Positions 46,707 through 58,434 of a stretch of 64,000 nt of DNA are shown here, one piece after another; position 1 is the stretch's first letter; every line of letters starts with the position of its first letter. Position numbers and translations under genes: made by a program. The notes below the pieces were generated by a model, which made no database searches, was not told the origin of the DNA, and saw nothing but the letters and a program-made list of their open reading frames with translations. The stretch comes from Salvator merianae (taxonomy: Eukaryota; Chordata; Lepidosauria; Squamata; Teiidae): the NCBI GenBank assembly GCA_003586115.2, contig QVOM02000115.1:3365973-3429972 (forward strand), in the 5' to 3' direction.

Positions 46707-48265
46707 CCTGTCTTAAATTTCAGATAGGGTTTTCTTTGAAATAAGTGGTGCATTTGGCCACTGCTTCTTCCCATATCCTTTAAAAACAGGTTTCTATCTT
46801 TGTCCACTAAGGCACATGAATAGGCTAAATAAGTTGACATTTTTCAGAAGAAAATGTTGTCTGTCCATTTCATGAACATCTTCAGCAGATTAGCTTCCCC
46901 TGGGCCACTGAAAGGATTCCACGAGACTTTGTTTGCCTGGGTTTACAAATACTGTAACTTCACACACCGACTGTCATTTCTGCCTCTATCCACAAGATGG
47001 AACTTGGAGAAACAGAGCTACATTGTAGGAGGAGAAACTGCTAATTTTTGGCCTGTTGTAGGGCAAATGGGAGAGGCCCTGAGTACCACCCCATTCACCT
47101 TTCTGCAGCCTGGTGGTGCAGTGTCTTTGGCAGTGTCTTGGAGCAACTGGCATAATGAAGGCAAGGTAGAAAAGTGTTTTTTAAGAGTAAAATCTAATAG
47201 TGAGTCATTTGCAGGACATGTTTGATGCCACTAGCAATGTGCTGATACCTTAATCTCTCCTGCAAATTGATGCAAAGCAAATGTAAAGTTGAAAGAACCT
47301 ATAATAGGTCATCATTTATCGCCATCCAGATTGATCACACTTTTATATCAAAAGTATAAGATGCAGGAACTGCAGTCCAGTGAAACTCTGCTAGCAGAAA
47401 TGCAGACTGAGATATCAGTAAAACTGCCAGCACATTATTAAAACAAAGCATAACAAATCTTGTCTCTGATTCATGACCTGCTGGGATTCACAGGACAATC
47501 ATGCAAAAATAGTAGTCCTGAAGGGGGTCAAATACAAACTGCTCCTTCACTGGTTTTCTGCCCAGAGCAGGAGTAGAAAAACTGGACCTCTGACCAAAGA
47601 ATATTTCAGGTAGTGTGATGGGTTTTGTCATGATTATGATAACTCTGAAGCCCCTGATCCTAATTCATACCATCTTATCTTTCAGGTCCTTCTAAATGCT
47701 AGTAATGGGAACTTGTAAGTAAATGTATCAACAGTTTAGCTGCAATTTCTGCAGTAAGTTTATGTTTTTATAAACTTCAAAAAGTTTATAAAAGTCTTTA
47801 AAAAGTTAACCATTGAAGGCTTAAGGATTAGTTTGGTTTCCTTCCTTAAGGAGTGAGAGAACAAGAACTTAATTTCTCAAATTGCAATTACTTCATTTAT
47901 CTGTCCTTGGAAAACAGATAGCTGTGCATATTATGCACACCAATGGTATAGAACTCCCACCAAATGGCTAACATTACGCCCCCCCCCACAAAAAACCTCA
48001 TCTAAATACTGTTGGCATGGATGTCAGGTGGAGGGAACTTTTAATCACATGCCTTCAACTTGTCAAAATATCTTTCAGTTTAGGGAATTAGTACAAAGCA
48101 AGAGACTGAAAAAATAAAGCTTCGATTACCCCTGCTAAAGTAGAAGATTTTATGGGTGCCACTTTGTATTTTACTTTTTAAAGATCTTTTTAGATAATGT
48201 TATTTTTAACATTTAATTCTGCATGTAGTTTTGTTATGCTGTGTAATAGCCAGTTGCTAAACTAA
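46707..48265. other. Intergenic DNA, nothing recognised
   Basis: Contains a 123-codon open frame at 46854-47225 with no recognisable domain, codon pattern or splice context. No repeats identified. Confidence 0.4.
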
Positions 48266-48267
48266 TG

Positions 48268-48660
48268 TAAATATCAGTTTATTGATTAGTCTTTCGACCG
48301 TATCAAGATTACAAATAAAAGCATATAATCATAACATGTGTAAAATCATAATTCAAAAGAAAGAATAACATAATTATCTATCCCCATCTCCCTTTCCCTG
48401 TGCCACATTCTGGTCAGTGAGTGAATTCCTAAGTCGGGCAGCCTTTGCAAAAAACAGGGCTACTCTATAAGTTATCTGGGTGTTTTCACCCTGGAGAAAA
48501 TAAATCAATTTCCTTTCTACATTCCAATGGTTTACCTTTTGTAAATGGGGCCCCAGATAAGTTGTTCTAATTGCAGAATAGAGCTGACAAACGAACAGGA
48601 TATGCGAGAGGTCTTCAGCCGCTGGCATGCATTAATGAAACAAATCTATATTATACATAA
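48268..48660 (-). mobile_element. LINE 3' end, antisense
   Basis: The minus-strand frame 48628-48374 reads EDLSHILFVCQLYSAIRTTY, the sHILFxCxxYxxxR C-terminal motif of a LINE reverse transcriptase, followed by a 3' UTR and tail ending in GATACGGTCGAAAGACTAAT. It is related to the + strand copy at 13880-14300. Confidence 0.65.
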
Positions 48661-49899
48661 GTCTGATGGCCACAAAGAAATTCTAGAAAATATGGAGTAA
48701 TCAGATTATTTTTAAAAATAATTGCTCAATGGGTGATAGTTTTGGGCTGGAAAGACAAAAATAATATAACCCAACAAAAATAATATGTAGGAGCATGGGA
48801 CACTGCAATAAATGAATTTATTAACACTTAACCTTTAGATAAGGAAGGGGAGAAATAATGACAACAATTTTTAGAAGTATGGAAACTCTTTTGGACATTA
48901 TTTCTCAAATTAACAGACCACATGTAGCATCTGATATTGTAATGAAATTGTTAAGACAATAAGAAAACTCAAGACAACCTGTGAGATTTTCAAAGAATTT
49001 TATTTAGAAGATGCAAGATCATGTTTAGGAAATGACCATGTGGAAAAGATAGAAACTATAATGACATTCAAGTTGGAAAAAGTTAGCCATTTAACAAAGC
49101 TGGAACATGGCTCCTGTAATCTCTTGGCCAGGAATATTTCAGTCTCAGAGCAGTATGAAGTGACCAAGTGCAGTTTCTTAAATATTTAATGCAAAACTTT
49201 TATAAAACTTCTTAAAGTGGAAAGTGGATGGTTCATACAGCACATCCCAACCCCATTTTACAACCTGTCTAGAGTGCCAGAAAAAAGCACGGACCATTGC
49301 CAGAGTCCAGTCCTCACTTTGCCATTGGCCCAGAGTGCCAGCAAGAGGCACAGAGACCACTGCCAGAATCCAACTCCAGTTTACCACCTTGCTAACCCAC
49401 AGTGCCAGAAAGAGGGACAGAGGTAAGATTACAAAGAAAAGCTGGAATCATTACTGGAACAAAAGCTAAGACTAGCCCCCAAAGCCATATCTAAACTGCC
49501 AAAGCACAGCAAGGGAAAAAATATATGACAATCTCACATCTCCTCACAGAAAGCAATTATGGAAACATTTAGGAAGAAGACCTGGGCTGGAGTAAGGGTC
49601 ACATGTGTCTTTAGTAGAGAGTAGCCTCTCCTGAAGCTCCTGGGGGTGGGGGGAATCCTCTCTCTGTGGTTCCACAGTGACCTTGCTCTTCTCACGTGCC
49701 CTCTGCCTTCACCCTTTAGTCATGAAAAGAAAAGAGAAACCGGTAAATTATCTTTGCTATCTAACATATTTTAATACAGTTACAGCAATAATAGGAATAC
49801 CTTTTCAAAAATATAAAGACTTAGCAGGGCTAAAGGCATCACGTGAAAAGCCAAAAGCCCCCTGGATAAATACAGTACATAATTTAAGAAATTTTAGTT
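48661..49899. other. Intergenic DNA with a short 65-bp tandem
   Basis: AGAGTGCCAG-AA-GCAC-like phrases recur at about 49268, 49332 and 49399, three diverged units of about 65 bp. The rest is AT-rich and featureless. Confidence 0.5.
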
Positions 49900-50842
49900 A
49901 AATCTCCTGAGCTCTGTAGTATGGCAGCGCCATGACCAAAGTTATGCCAGTGGCCGAGAACCATTAAGGCTGAGAGCAGCAAAAGTCTGCCATCTGCAGT
50001 TTATTTCTGATGGAAGGCAAAAGATATGAAGAACTAAGCACAGGCATGGTATATGCCCATTAACCTCTTGGCCCAGCACCATTAAGATTCCTAGTAGGAG
50101 AAAGGGACTTACTCCTGTTTTCTCCTGTCGGAAAGCAGGTCCTTGCAGCTATCCAGCCTTGCCTGGGCAGCTCTCTGGTCATCTCACTGGTCAAGGATCA
50201 TGAAGATCCAGAGTAGCATCAAGCTAACAACTGCAACTCATTATGGATTTAAGTTAAATCATCTCAGCTCTTTAATGTAACTGGGATGTCAACCCAGTCA
50301 TCTGAATGGAAGAAAAACGTGAAGCTTTAGCGTAGCTGTAAGCTACCAACATTATTTCTTCCGTTTTCTATACATATGAGCAGCAGGACACAAGTACGTA
50401 TATGACTCAGAACTGTTAAGGTTCAGAGCAGCATAAAGCCACAGACCTCAGATTTGTTAGTGCTGCAACACAAATGTCCAAGTTATTTAGCCAAGTCACC
50501 GCAAGGACCAGTTAAACCCTTGTCTCTGACTAAAAGTAAAAGTATAGAGCAGGCAAAAGCTCAGCAATGCAGTTTTTCACAGATGTAATGTAAGTCAAAT
50601 CTGCTATTTCCCTGGCTGTGGAGTGCAACCCGTGATGTCAAAGGCCTGGCACACTTAATGCTCCGAGTACTAGACCGCTAACAATTTCGGTTCAATATCT
50701 CACTACCTTTGAAGCCTGCTGCAGGGGCCACCAACTCTCAAAGGCACAGAACCATGAAGGTTCAGAGTGGCATGAAGCTACTCAGGTGCCATTTCTCACA
50801 CGTGCAGTACAAAGCATCACAGGCATTTAGCCTATCTTAGGC
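49900..50842. repeat. Decayed tandem array of about 112-bp units (left part)
   Basis: The phrase AGAACCATGAAGGTTCAGAG (continuing TGGCATGAAGCTA) or a diverged form of it recurs near 49959, 50087, 50196, 50308, 50409, 50528, 50640 and 50745, spaced 100-128 bp apart. A second phrase, of the ATGTGCAGTACAAAGCATCAC type, follows in the better preserved units. Divergence between units is high. Confidence 0.6.
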
Positions 50843-51650
50843 TGTGTTCAGACTAGCGATTTTTAAAATCGCCTGCATGAAAGCAGCGGATAATTCCTGT
50901 GCGCACAGGAAAAAAGTCTTCCACGTGCATTTACCGATGAGGCGATTCCCCAAGCTAACATCACAGCCTGCAAACGGAGCTGTTCAGTGTTTAGCCACTC
51001 TCTGCGTCTTTGCTGAAGAGATTTTCCAAACCATTAACTCTTTAACTGCCATGTTTCTGTCTCTGTTTTCAACTCCCAGTTTAAACTCCCCGTTCAACTC
51101 TCCCTTTCCCCCCTTATTCTCGGAGCAACCACGCCTCGATGCCTCGGGGAACTGGAGCAGAGGGCAAGGGAAAAAACCCGCAGTTAAGCACTTGAATAGA
51201 AAAGCTTGAAGCTTTTAACAAGATTTGCCAGCACAGGGAGAAAAGGGGAGGGAGAAGATTTGCCGGTGCGGGGAAACTTTTCAACCCCCTTGTCTTCTGT
51301 AGTTAAAAAAGCACGCTGGACTTTAGTAGCTAGGGGCTTTCTCCCAATCTTGATGCTACTGATGTCTTTTTTAATCTACAGAAGGCAGGGAATTTGAAGT
51401 TTCCCGTGCCGGCAAGAGTTCGCTCGCCCCCTCCCTTCTTATGCTGTTGTCCTGCAGATTCCTGCAAGGCTCTGATTGGTTGAATTGCTTCCCAAGGTGA
51501 CCCGAAAGCACAGAAAAGGCGATTATGAATGAGGTGACCCAGGCAGCCTTTAGAGGCACAGAGGCGTTTTTTTCAGAGAGCTTTGTGAATGCCGCAGCTT
51601 CCATGCAACGGGAAGCCGACCATAATAGCCTGTCTGATCACACCCTCAGT
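50843..51650. mobile_element. CpG-rich MITE inserted in the tandem array
   Basis: The left end, AGGCTGTGTTCAGACTAGC, and the right end, inverted as GAGGGTGTGATCAGACAGGC, form terminal repeats. The 0.8-kb interior is GC- and CpG-richer than its flanks. Array units resume directly after it at 51657. No clear target duplication. Confidence 0.65.
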
Positions 51651-51835
51651 GACACAGAACCATGAAGATTCAGGGTGGCATGAAGGTGCCCAGGTGCCAT
51701 TTCTGCCATGTGCAGGACAAAGCATCACAGGCATTTTAACGTAGCCACGACCCGGGCCGCGTTATTGCAACAGCACATGACATGGAAAGTTCAGAGTGGC
51801 ACAAAGCTACCCTGGTGCCCTTGTTGTTTCTTGAG
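51651..51835. repeat. Tandem array of about 112-bp units (right part)
   Basis: Two further units, at 51657 (CAGAACCATGAAGATTCAGG) and 51772 (GACATGGAAAGTTCAGAGTG), match those left of the inserted MITE. Confidence 0.65.
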
Positions 51836-51984
51836 GTCAGGGTCACTAGGGTGTGCAGTAGGCAGTGAGATGAAAAGAGAACCTGCGCTGGCCTTGGCTA
51901 AGCTGCTCTTCTATTCTCTGCTATGTGCTATCTCCCAACTTCTTGGTGGTCTTAGTTATTGGTTATTGAACCGTGGATTTAGAA

Positions 51985-52330
51985 GGAACCGCAGGTATTA
52001 CCTAGTCCAACCATTTGAAATGTTGAGAAGTGGCTGTCCAGCCTCCTCTTGAAAATCTCCAGAGATGAAGAACCCACAGCCTCTATAGGTAGATTGTTCC
52101 ACTGTTTTCAGATCTACTGCTAGGATTGCTCTCCCTTTATTCAGCCAGAACTTAAGAAGCTGCAGTTTGTACCCATTATTCCTGGTTCCATTGCTTTGGA
52201 GAACAATTCCTGATCATTTTCCCTATGGCACCACTGCACCAGCTACCTCATGGAGGAGGCATTGCATGGCCCTTTCTCCTTCATTCTGTTATATCTGTGC
52301 CCCTGCTTCAGGGTTGCTTACTTTTGGGAA
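51985..52330 (-). repeat. CR1 LINE, antisense
   Basis: TACCTAGTCCAACCATTTGA, GTGGCTGTCCAGCCTCCTCT and AGATTGTTCCACTG are the antisense of the CR1 3' region (TTGGACTAGGT at its end). Confidence 0.8.
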
Positions 52331-53645
52331 CGAGTGCTACTAGAGGTAGACAAAAAAACTAAACAAACTGATTAGATTTATTCTTGTTGATGGTTGCATC
52401 TCCTCATCTGGGATGCTCTGCATCTCCATTTTGGAAAAAGCACCCTGCATACAAGGCACCACAGATGTGGTTGCACTGACAAAGTGGCTGGCACAATTGC
52501 CACAAGGCTGCTTCAAAAATGGAGACAGGGTACCTTCTTCAGACAATGGGGATACTTCCAACAGGTAAGTGGAGATGCAGCCAGGGTCTGATCCTAATTT
52601 TTGATGGTGCTAATTCAAACGTAGAAGCCAAGGTTATGGTAAGATTTGTGACTGTAGCTGCTAGACTGATAATCTTGGAAAGATGCAAAGATGCAAAGAA
52701 GACTAATACTGTATTAGCTCTTGATAGAAGAAATTCTGAATCTTTATTATTTCAGCGAATATTTTAAGTAATCTGCAACTGGTTTTGAGTCAAAATTTTC
52801 CCATGTGAGCTTAGATGCCACATAATCTCCAAATTGTCTCTCAGGTTCCGAATGTTTGTTGTTATTCATTAAAAAGTTGCTATTTTAACCTGGCAGTTGC
52901 CTGATAAGCAGATAAAATGCATCTGATTACTAAAATGAGTATGGTATGTAAATATTCACATTAATTAAATTAACTTCTTCAAACAATTGGATGCTGGGTG
53001 GACGGCATCCTATTTGAAGTTGGAAGAACAGGAAAGTTGGAGGTAAGAAATGCAGATGTGATTCAACCCAAAGACAGGCCAACTGGCTGCTCTTCAAACT
53101 CACCTTTGATTTCTCCAGACTGTCTTATGACATATATTGAATCAAAACATGGTTCAGAGAGATCATTGGCAAGGCTCCTGTCAAAAACTTCCCTTCCCTC
53201 ACCACCCACTAATTCTACTGCATGACTTACTCTTGGTCTCAATCTATGGAAGCACTCCATGTGGCCCTATCAAAGGAATGAAAATTCCAAAAACTTTGCC
53301 AACTTGCAACACTGATGGCCTGTCTGCAGAATCATTCCATTTGCTACTCAAAGACCTTTCATCTGCATAAAAGACATGGGCCATTTTGTGCACAATTCCA
53401 ACCATTGCATCTATTTGATTCATGGAAAGAAATAATGTAAGTAAATAATGTAGCTTAAACTCAGTAATGGAGTTTGAAGATGTCTCTTCCAAAAAAGGCA
53501 TCCTTAAATTGATGTGGCCTTGTCTCTTTTTTTAGCAAAGGTCATCAGTCAGGATAATACCTGAGCCTGAAGCCAAATTGAAATGGGTCCAGATAATCTA
53601 TTTCCTCAAGTGTGCCTAAAGTTGAACCACTACCACCATCTCCAA
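52331..53645. other. Intergenic DNA, nothing recognised
   Basis: No coding exon or repeat family identified. Confidence 0.4.
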
Positions 53646-53647
53646 CA

Positions 53648-53868
53648 CCTTGGCCAAGAAGGGTATATTAGCAACAGGTGACAGTAGGAGAGACAGGGAA
53701 GATTCCTCTAGAGGCCATTTTCAGGGAGTCAAGAACAAGCAAAGGTTTTGCCATGTCTGCTGCTTGAAAATGCCCAATAGCAACTGATGGGCCACTGTGT
53801 GAGACAGGATGTTGGATTAGATGGGCTGTGGCCGAGTCCAGCAGGGCTCCTCTCATGTTCTTATTGTC
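53648..53868 (+). repeat. CR1-like LINE 3' end
   Basis: TGATGGGCCACTGTGTGAGA, GGATTAGATGGGCTGTGGCC and CAGGGCTCCTCTCATGTTCT, the same 3' UTR as at 30.8 and 36.5 kb. Confidence 0.82.
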
Positions 53869-53962
53869 TGAACACTTCTGGGTAACATGAGGCCCTTTTG
53901 AGAAGGAAGCACAACACTTCCTCCTTTAAGGCTAGCAGGACAGCTAGTGGGACAGGTATTAT

Positions 53963-55698
53963 CCTGACTGATAATCTCTTTATATATATATATAATTTTA
54001 TTTTTTAGATATATAAAATTACACTAAGTAATTCATGATTCATCAACTAACATTTTTAACTACTGACTTCCTACTTCCCAGATTTCTTCTATATTTCATA
54101 CCCCCCAACCACCCTACCAATAATCTTCTTTTCTCTTCATTCTTTCCCTCCAGCAAACACCAGACCATTTTCCAGGTCCGTTTCCAGATCTTGCAAAAGT
54201 TCAATAGAGGGTTTCCAGTTTTCACAAAAATCTATCCACTGCCTTATTTTTCCGTAAATTATTATATTTATCCGATCTCAGCAAGCTCTCAAAATTTTCT
54301 TCTTATATCAGTCTTTCAGTAATTCAGCTTCTGCCCATTATTCTGCTAAGCCACTTCTTAAGTTCCCCCTTCTGACTCCTTCAGTTTTTGTTTTGTTTTT
54401 TCCTTTTCCTCCAGTCCTTACCATGTTTGAACCAAAAATTTTGCGTCTTATTCACAGATTTCAGTCTGAGTCTTTATTGATTCCAAATAAAGATTACTAC
54501 CTTTAGTATTCGCCTCATATGTTCCTTCCTCCCTTGTAAGATTTTTCCTGAGGCTTCCTTCAGTGAGAAAATAGAACCTTGAACTGTTGCTAGTAGTGAC
54601 TCATACTGTCTCACCCAAACATCCCTTGTAACTTTCCTCACAAAAAACGCCATTACATCCCTTGACACTTTATCTGCAGTAGGTTCAGACGCCTCTATTT
54701 GTATTTCTTGAGCCATAAATTTTGTCTGAGGAATTTCTGCCTTAAAATCATCCAGTTTCAAAGCCTTATCCTTTGTTTCATGAAGTTCAGTGAGTACAAC
54801 ACCTATTTCATTTTTAAGGTCTTGTCTTAATCTCTCAAAAGTGAGCCCCTGAATCTTAAAGGAACTACGTAATTCCTGAAAAATAAAGTCCAGTTTTTTA
54901 AGAATTAAATCTGATTGCAAGGCACACCTCTGTTCTTTTGGCTGTTCATCTTTTTCTAGTTTCAAGGTTTTTATTGACATATTTCAATCTTCCAATACAA
55001 GTTTCACAGCACTTGTAACTTGTAACTTAGTTCTCTGAAGAAGCCCTCTAATGGTCATTCACTGTTGAAAGCAATTCCCCCCCCAGTTAAAGTGAAACTT
55101 CCAGCATTTCTCTTCGCTGCCTGCTTATCTTAGCTGATAAGAAACAGTTCAAATATATTTTAATGAGACACTGAAAACCCCAGTGTGTCTGAAAACAAAA
55201 CTTTGAATGATTTATGTAAGGATTAACAGCCTTTGCAAATATTTTAGCATCTTGCTGAATTACGATGTTTGAACTTTCAGCATACATTATCCAAGCTGTA
55301 ATTGTAGAGGGTTCCCCCCCCCTTTTTTTCCTTTTCGTAATATTTATCTTAGGTTTAGTATCTTCATAAATTAAAAGAGGATTGGCCGAACTTACTGCCT
55401 TTAAAGACGACACACAATGTGACTCGGGAATGTTGATAAATTTCCTCCAGCTCCTTTCATCTCCTCCCATATGCAGGCTGCCACAAATCCCTCGCTGCCC
55501 CCACTGGGGGGGAGACTTGTTTGGAGATCTAATGAGGAATCCCTCCGCCTCCCTGTCACTCAGGGAGATGAAATCTTCTGACAGAGGGGGTTTGAACTCC
55601 CCCCTCTGTCTCCTTACGTTGCAGTTTGCTCAGAGGAAAAATTCCTCTCAGCAACTACATTTGGCCATCTTCCCAGAAGCCCCCTGACTGATAATCTC
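53963..55698 (-). mobile_element. L1-type LINE insertion with 16-bp target duplication
   Basis: CCTGACTGATAATCTC occurs exactly at 53963-53978 and 55683-55698. Between them the minus strand starts GGGGGCTTCTGGGAAGATGG, like L1 5' ends. It includes an ORF1-like frame at 54980-54474 (168 codons, Lys/Glu-rich with a helical, probably coiled-coil stretch such as LTFERLRQDLKNEIGVV), and ends in an AT-rich tail at 53979-54005. At 1.7 kb it is far shorter than a full L1; the whole of ORF2 is missing, so it is internally deleted. Confidence 0.72.
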
Positions 55699-55926
55699 AA
55701 AGAGGCATTAAATTTAGATGGATGTTACCACAACTTGTGGAATATAGCAATTTCTGGAAAAAATAGCATTTTGAAATTGCACAGAACACAGAGGAAGGAA
55801 ATGTAGCCACTTGAAAGTGGACTCCTGATGGAGATCTCCTAGACTCAAAGTTCAGGCAGCCAGTGTATTTAAGTGAATTACAAGTGAAATAAACAGTGAA
55901 AGAAGAGAAAAGAAGTTTAGAAGCCA

Positions 55927-56049
55927 TTTCCTTGGCCAGAGATACAGAGGTGATTTGCCATTGCCTAACTCTGGGGAGACACTGGGAATCGAAACAGTGA
56001 CTCTCTGCTTTCCAGACAGTTTGTTCTACCACAGAACTACAGCCACTCC
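55927..56049 (-). repeat. tRNA-derived SINE, antisense fragment
   Basis: GATTTGCCATTGCCTAACTC, then GAATCGAAACAGTGACTCTC and CTACCACAGAACTACAGCCA, the antisense of the head of the SINE at 42143. Confidence 0.75.
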
Positions 56050-57009
56050 CTTCTGTACTCTATGTATTCCTTGGTAATGTTCTGCTGAAGTCATACATAA
56101 CACTTCCCCTTTTTTTCTAGGGAAGTCATGAGGATGTTTACCTCCTTCTTATCTCTATCTTACCTAACTAGTAATCAGGATTAGACTGTGGGACTCACAG
56201 CCTCTAAATATATTTCTCAATAAACAGTTAATCTAAGAATGCAATCTTCCTATTGTTGCTGTTAAGGCTATAGTCAAATAACTGGAGTCAGAACTTTTAC
56301 CTGTGCACGCTCTGCTCTAATTGAGAGTAATGACACAACAGACAGATACTCTTGAGTTTTCGAGTGCACAAGATGTGGACAATGGTAAGAAACAAATTTG
56401 CCCTGCTGTTTTAATTTTTAAAAAAACAAATATTTAAACAATCCATCATTTCTACTGTACTTTCTTTAGATCTTTGTTCAACACCTCTGATAAACCTGAC
56501 CTTCTTTTTTTAAATTAACTTTGGGTAACAAGGAGCAGATATGTTTAAAAATGCACAGAGATTTCTTAGTTTATTTTACATCAACAAATTGCTTCCTGGC
56601 AGATGAAGCTTTGTGGATGAGTAGATCTTGGAGATAGTTAAATTGAAAAACCATCAGATCTTCATGGAGCTGCACTTTCCTTGGAAGAGCAGAATCTTTC
56701 ACGAATTTAAAATATTGGACAAAAAAATAAACAGGAGGACACAGAACAATTCCTTAGATAAATGAATATGAAAAATATAACATCTTATTAACATGATTAA
56801 GGTAGTATCAACCTGAATTATATACAGTTGACGGTGAAGAAATGGAAGTGGTAGGTAGGCTTGTTCTCTTGCCTTCCTAAAAAGATAATTCCAGGGAAGA
56901 GAACGCATTAACAGGATTATGAAGATGTTTGCCTGAAAACACAGATCATAACAATTAAAGCCATGGTCTTTCCCATTCTAGTTGTATGGCTGTAAAAGTT
57001 TGGCAGTGA
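56050..57009. other. Intergenic DNA, no firm feature
   Basis: On the minus strand a possible exon lies at about 56840-56882 (acceptor TTATCTTTTTAG, then GAAGGCAAGAGAACAAGCC, weak GTTGAT donor). It keeps frame with the candidate first exon at 58597, but this is weak evidence. Nothing else recognised. Confidence 0.25.
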
Positions 57010-57350
57010 GGAGTCAAAGGGTCTTGCCACACTTACTATCTTCCAGCGCTTCCAGCAAGAATGCTGACTGCCTGCACCATGATAGTGGCCGGAGAAACAT
57101 CCAGCTGCTGCCTTGGCAACTGGGGATGCAGCTGCAACCATGCTGCACTGTGCAGAGTTCACACCCAGAAGAAGGTGCAAACACTGCATATCGGGAGCAG
57201 TCCAGCTGTTCCCAGTACAGCTGTGGAGCCAGATTTTGTGTTCCACAGTTAGTAGTGATAGGAAGCGGCTATAGCCTGCTCCCGATCACGATGGCTGCTG
57301 CAAAGTGAATGCACTTCACTAGTGAACAACTGCACACTCATTAGTGAAAA
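57010..57350. mobile_element. Diverged MITE related to the 23529 hairpin
   Basis: It contains CCCAGTACAGCTGTGGAGCC and GTGTTCCACAG, as in the hairpin core at 23.6 kb. The ends carry GGTCTTGCCACACTTACTAT and, inverted, TCACTAATGAGTGTGCAGTT. Boundaries approximate. Confidence 0.45.
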
Positions 57351-57589
57351 GGGTTACCAAAATCAGCCAACTAATTAATCACATTTGACTTTTCTTCTTA
57401 GGCTTTTTCTATGACTAGGATAATCAGTTTGGCTGAAGAATAGTTGACTGCAAGAAGAACAAATAGATCAGTCCTGAATCAAACCCAGAATGAGGCAATT
57501 ATCATCATTGTTTAGGTGCAAGGCCAGGGAAGCAAATGAAGGAGAAGATAAAAGACATGATGTCTGAGAAGATCAAAAAGGGAACAGAG

Positions 57590-57715
57590 GAAGGGAGGGT
57601 GGGTGGGTTACAGATTTTAGGTAATTCTGTATATTTTATCTTTTTTATTGTTGTGACCCACCCTGGAACCTTTGGGTGAGATAAAATTATTAAATAAAAT
57701 TATTAAATGAAATTC
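57590..57715 (+). repeat. L2-like LINE 3' end
   Basis: GTTGTGACCCACCCTGGAAC, then CCTTTGGGTGAGATAAAATTA and an ATTAAATAAA repeat tail. Confidence 0.6.
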
Positions 57716-58434
57716 AGAAATTGGAATATGCTTAGAAGAACTACAGGGTGATTTCTTACAGGTCAAAACATCAAGCATGTGTTTGTACAGTCACTACAGC
57801 AGTCAAATGTTACTTCACAGCACATAACAACACAGGTAAAGCAAGAAGCTAAAATACCAAACTGAAAAACTTAGGTAAACTCTGGAGCCAAGATGAGAAA
57901 ATAAATTGCTCGAACTGGTAGTACTGGATGTGCTTCCAGAGGCCAGGAGTTCCGCAGCCTAAATTCCACAATCAAAAAGTGTTCTTAGGCTGAGAAATGT
58001 TTTGAACTGTGAAGTTTCCTTTTTAAAAAAATCAGTTTTATTTAATACTAATGTACTGATTAAAAACTCCATCACTTTATAGACAAGGGAGGTCAGAAGA
58101 AAGGTCATTCCAAAATGTTTAATATCTTTCAAATTTTAATTCTTTTTAACAGACACAATTTGATGACCACTTCACTATCCCCCTGACACACATACCCAAC
58201 AACCAATTACGAAGCCAAAAATGATTTTTCCAGCATTGCACGCTACGCTTTATCAACAACTACATTAACTTGATTCGGACTACAAAATGCATCCCAATAT
58301 TTTTGGAGCATAGTTTCCCCAGACCACAGGCCCCCACCTACCCAGTAGGTTTTTAGAATACAATTCCCATCAACCCTGAGGAGCAACTGGCTAGTGAGGG
58401 ATTGGCGTAAAAGTAATAAGACAAAAAAGCACAG
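57716..58434. other. Intergenic DNA, nothing recognised
   Basis: No coding exon or repeat identified. Confidence 0.35.

Noticed and set aside
46854..47225. 123-codon frame on the plus strand
   Set aside because: No domain, signal peptide or splice context; within what chance allows in 64 kb.
54474..55470. Host gene suggested by two long minus-strand frames
   Set aside because: Both lie between the 16-bp target duplications and start from an L1-like 5' end, so they belong to the LINE insertion.
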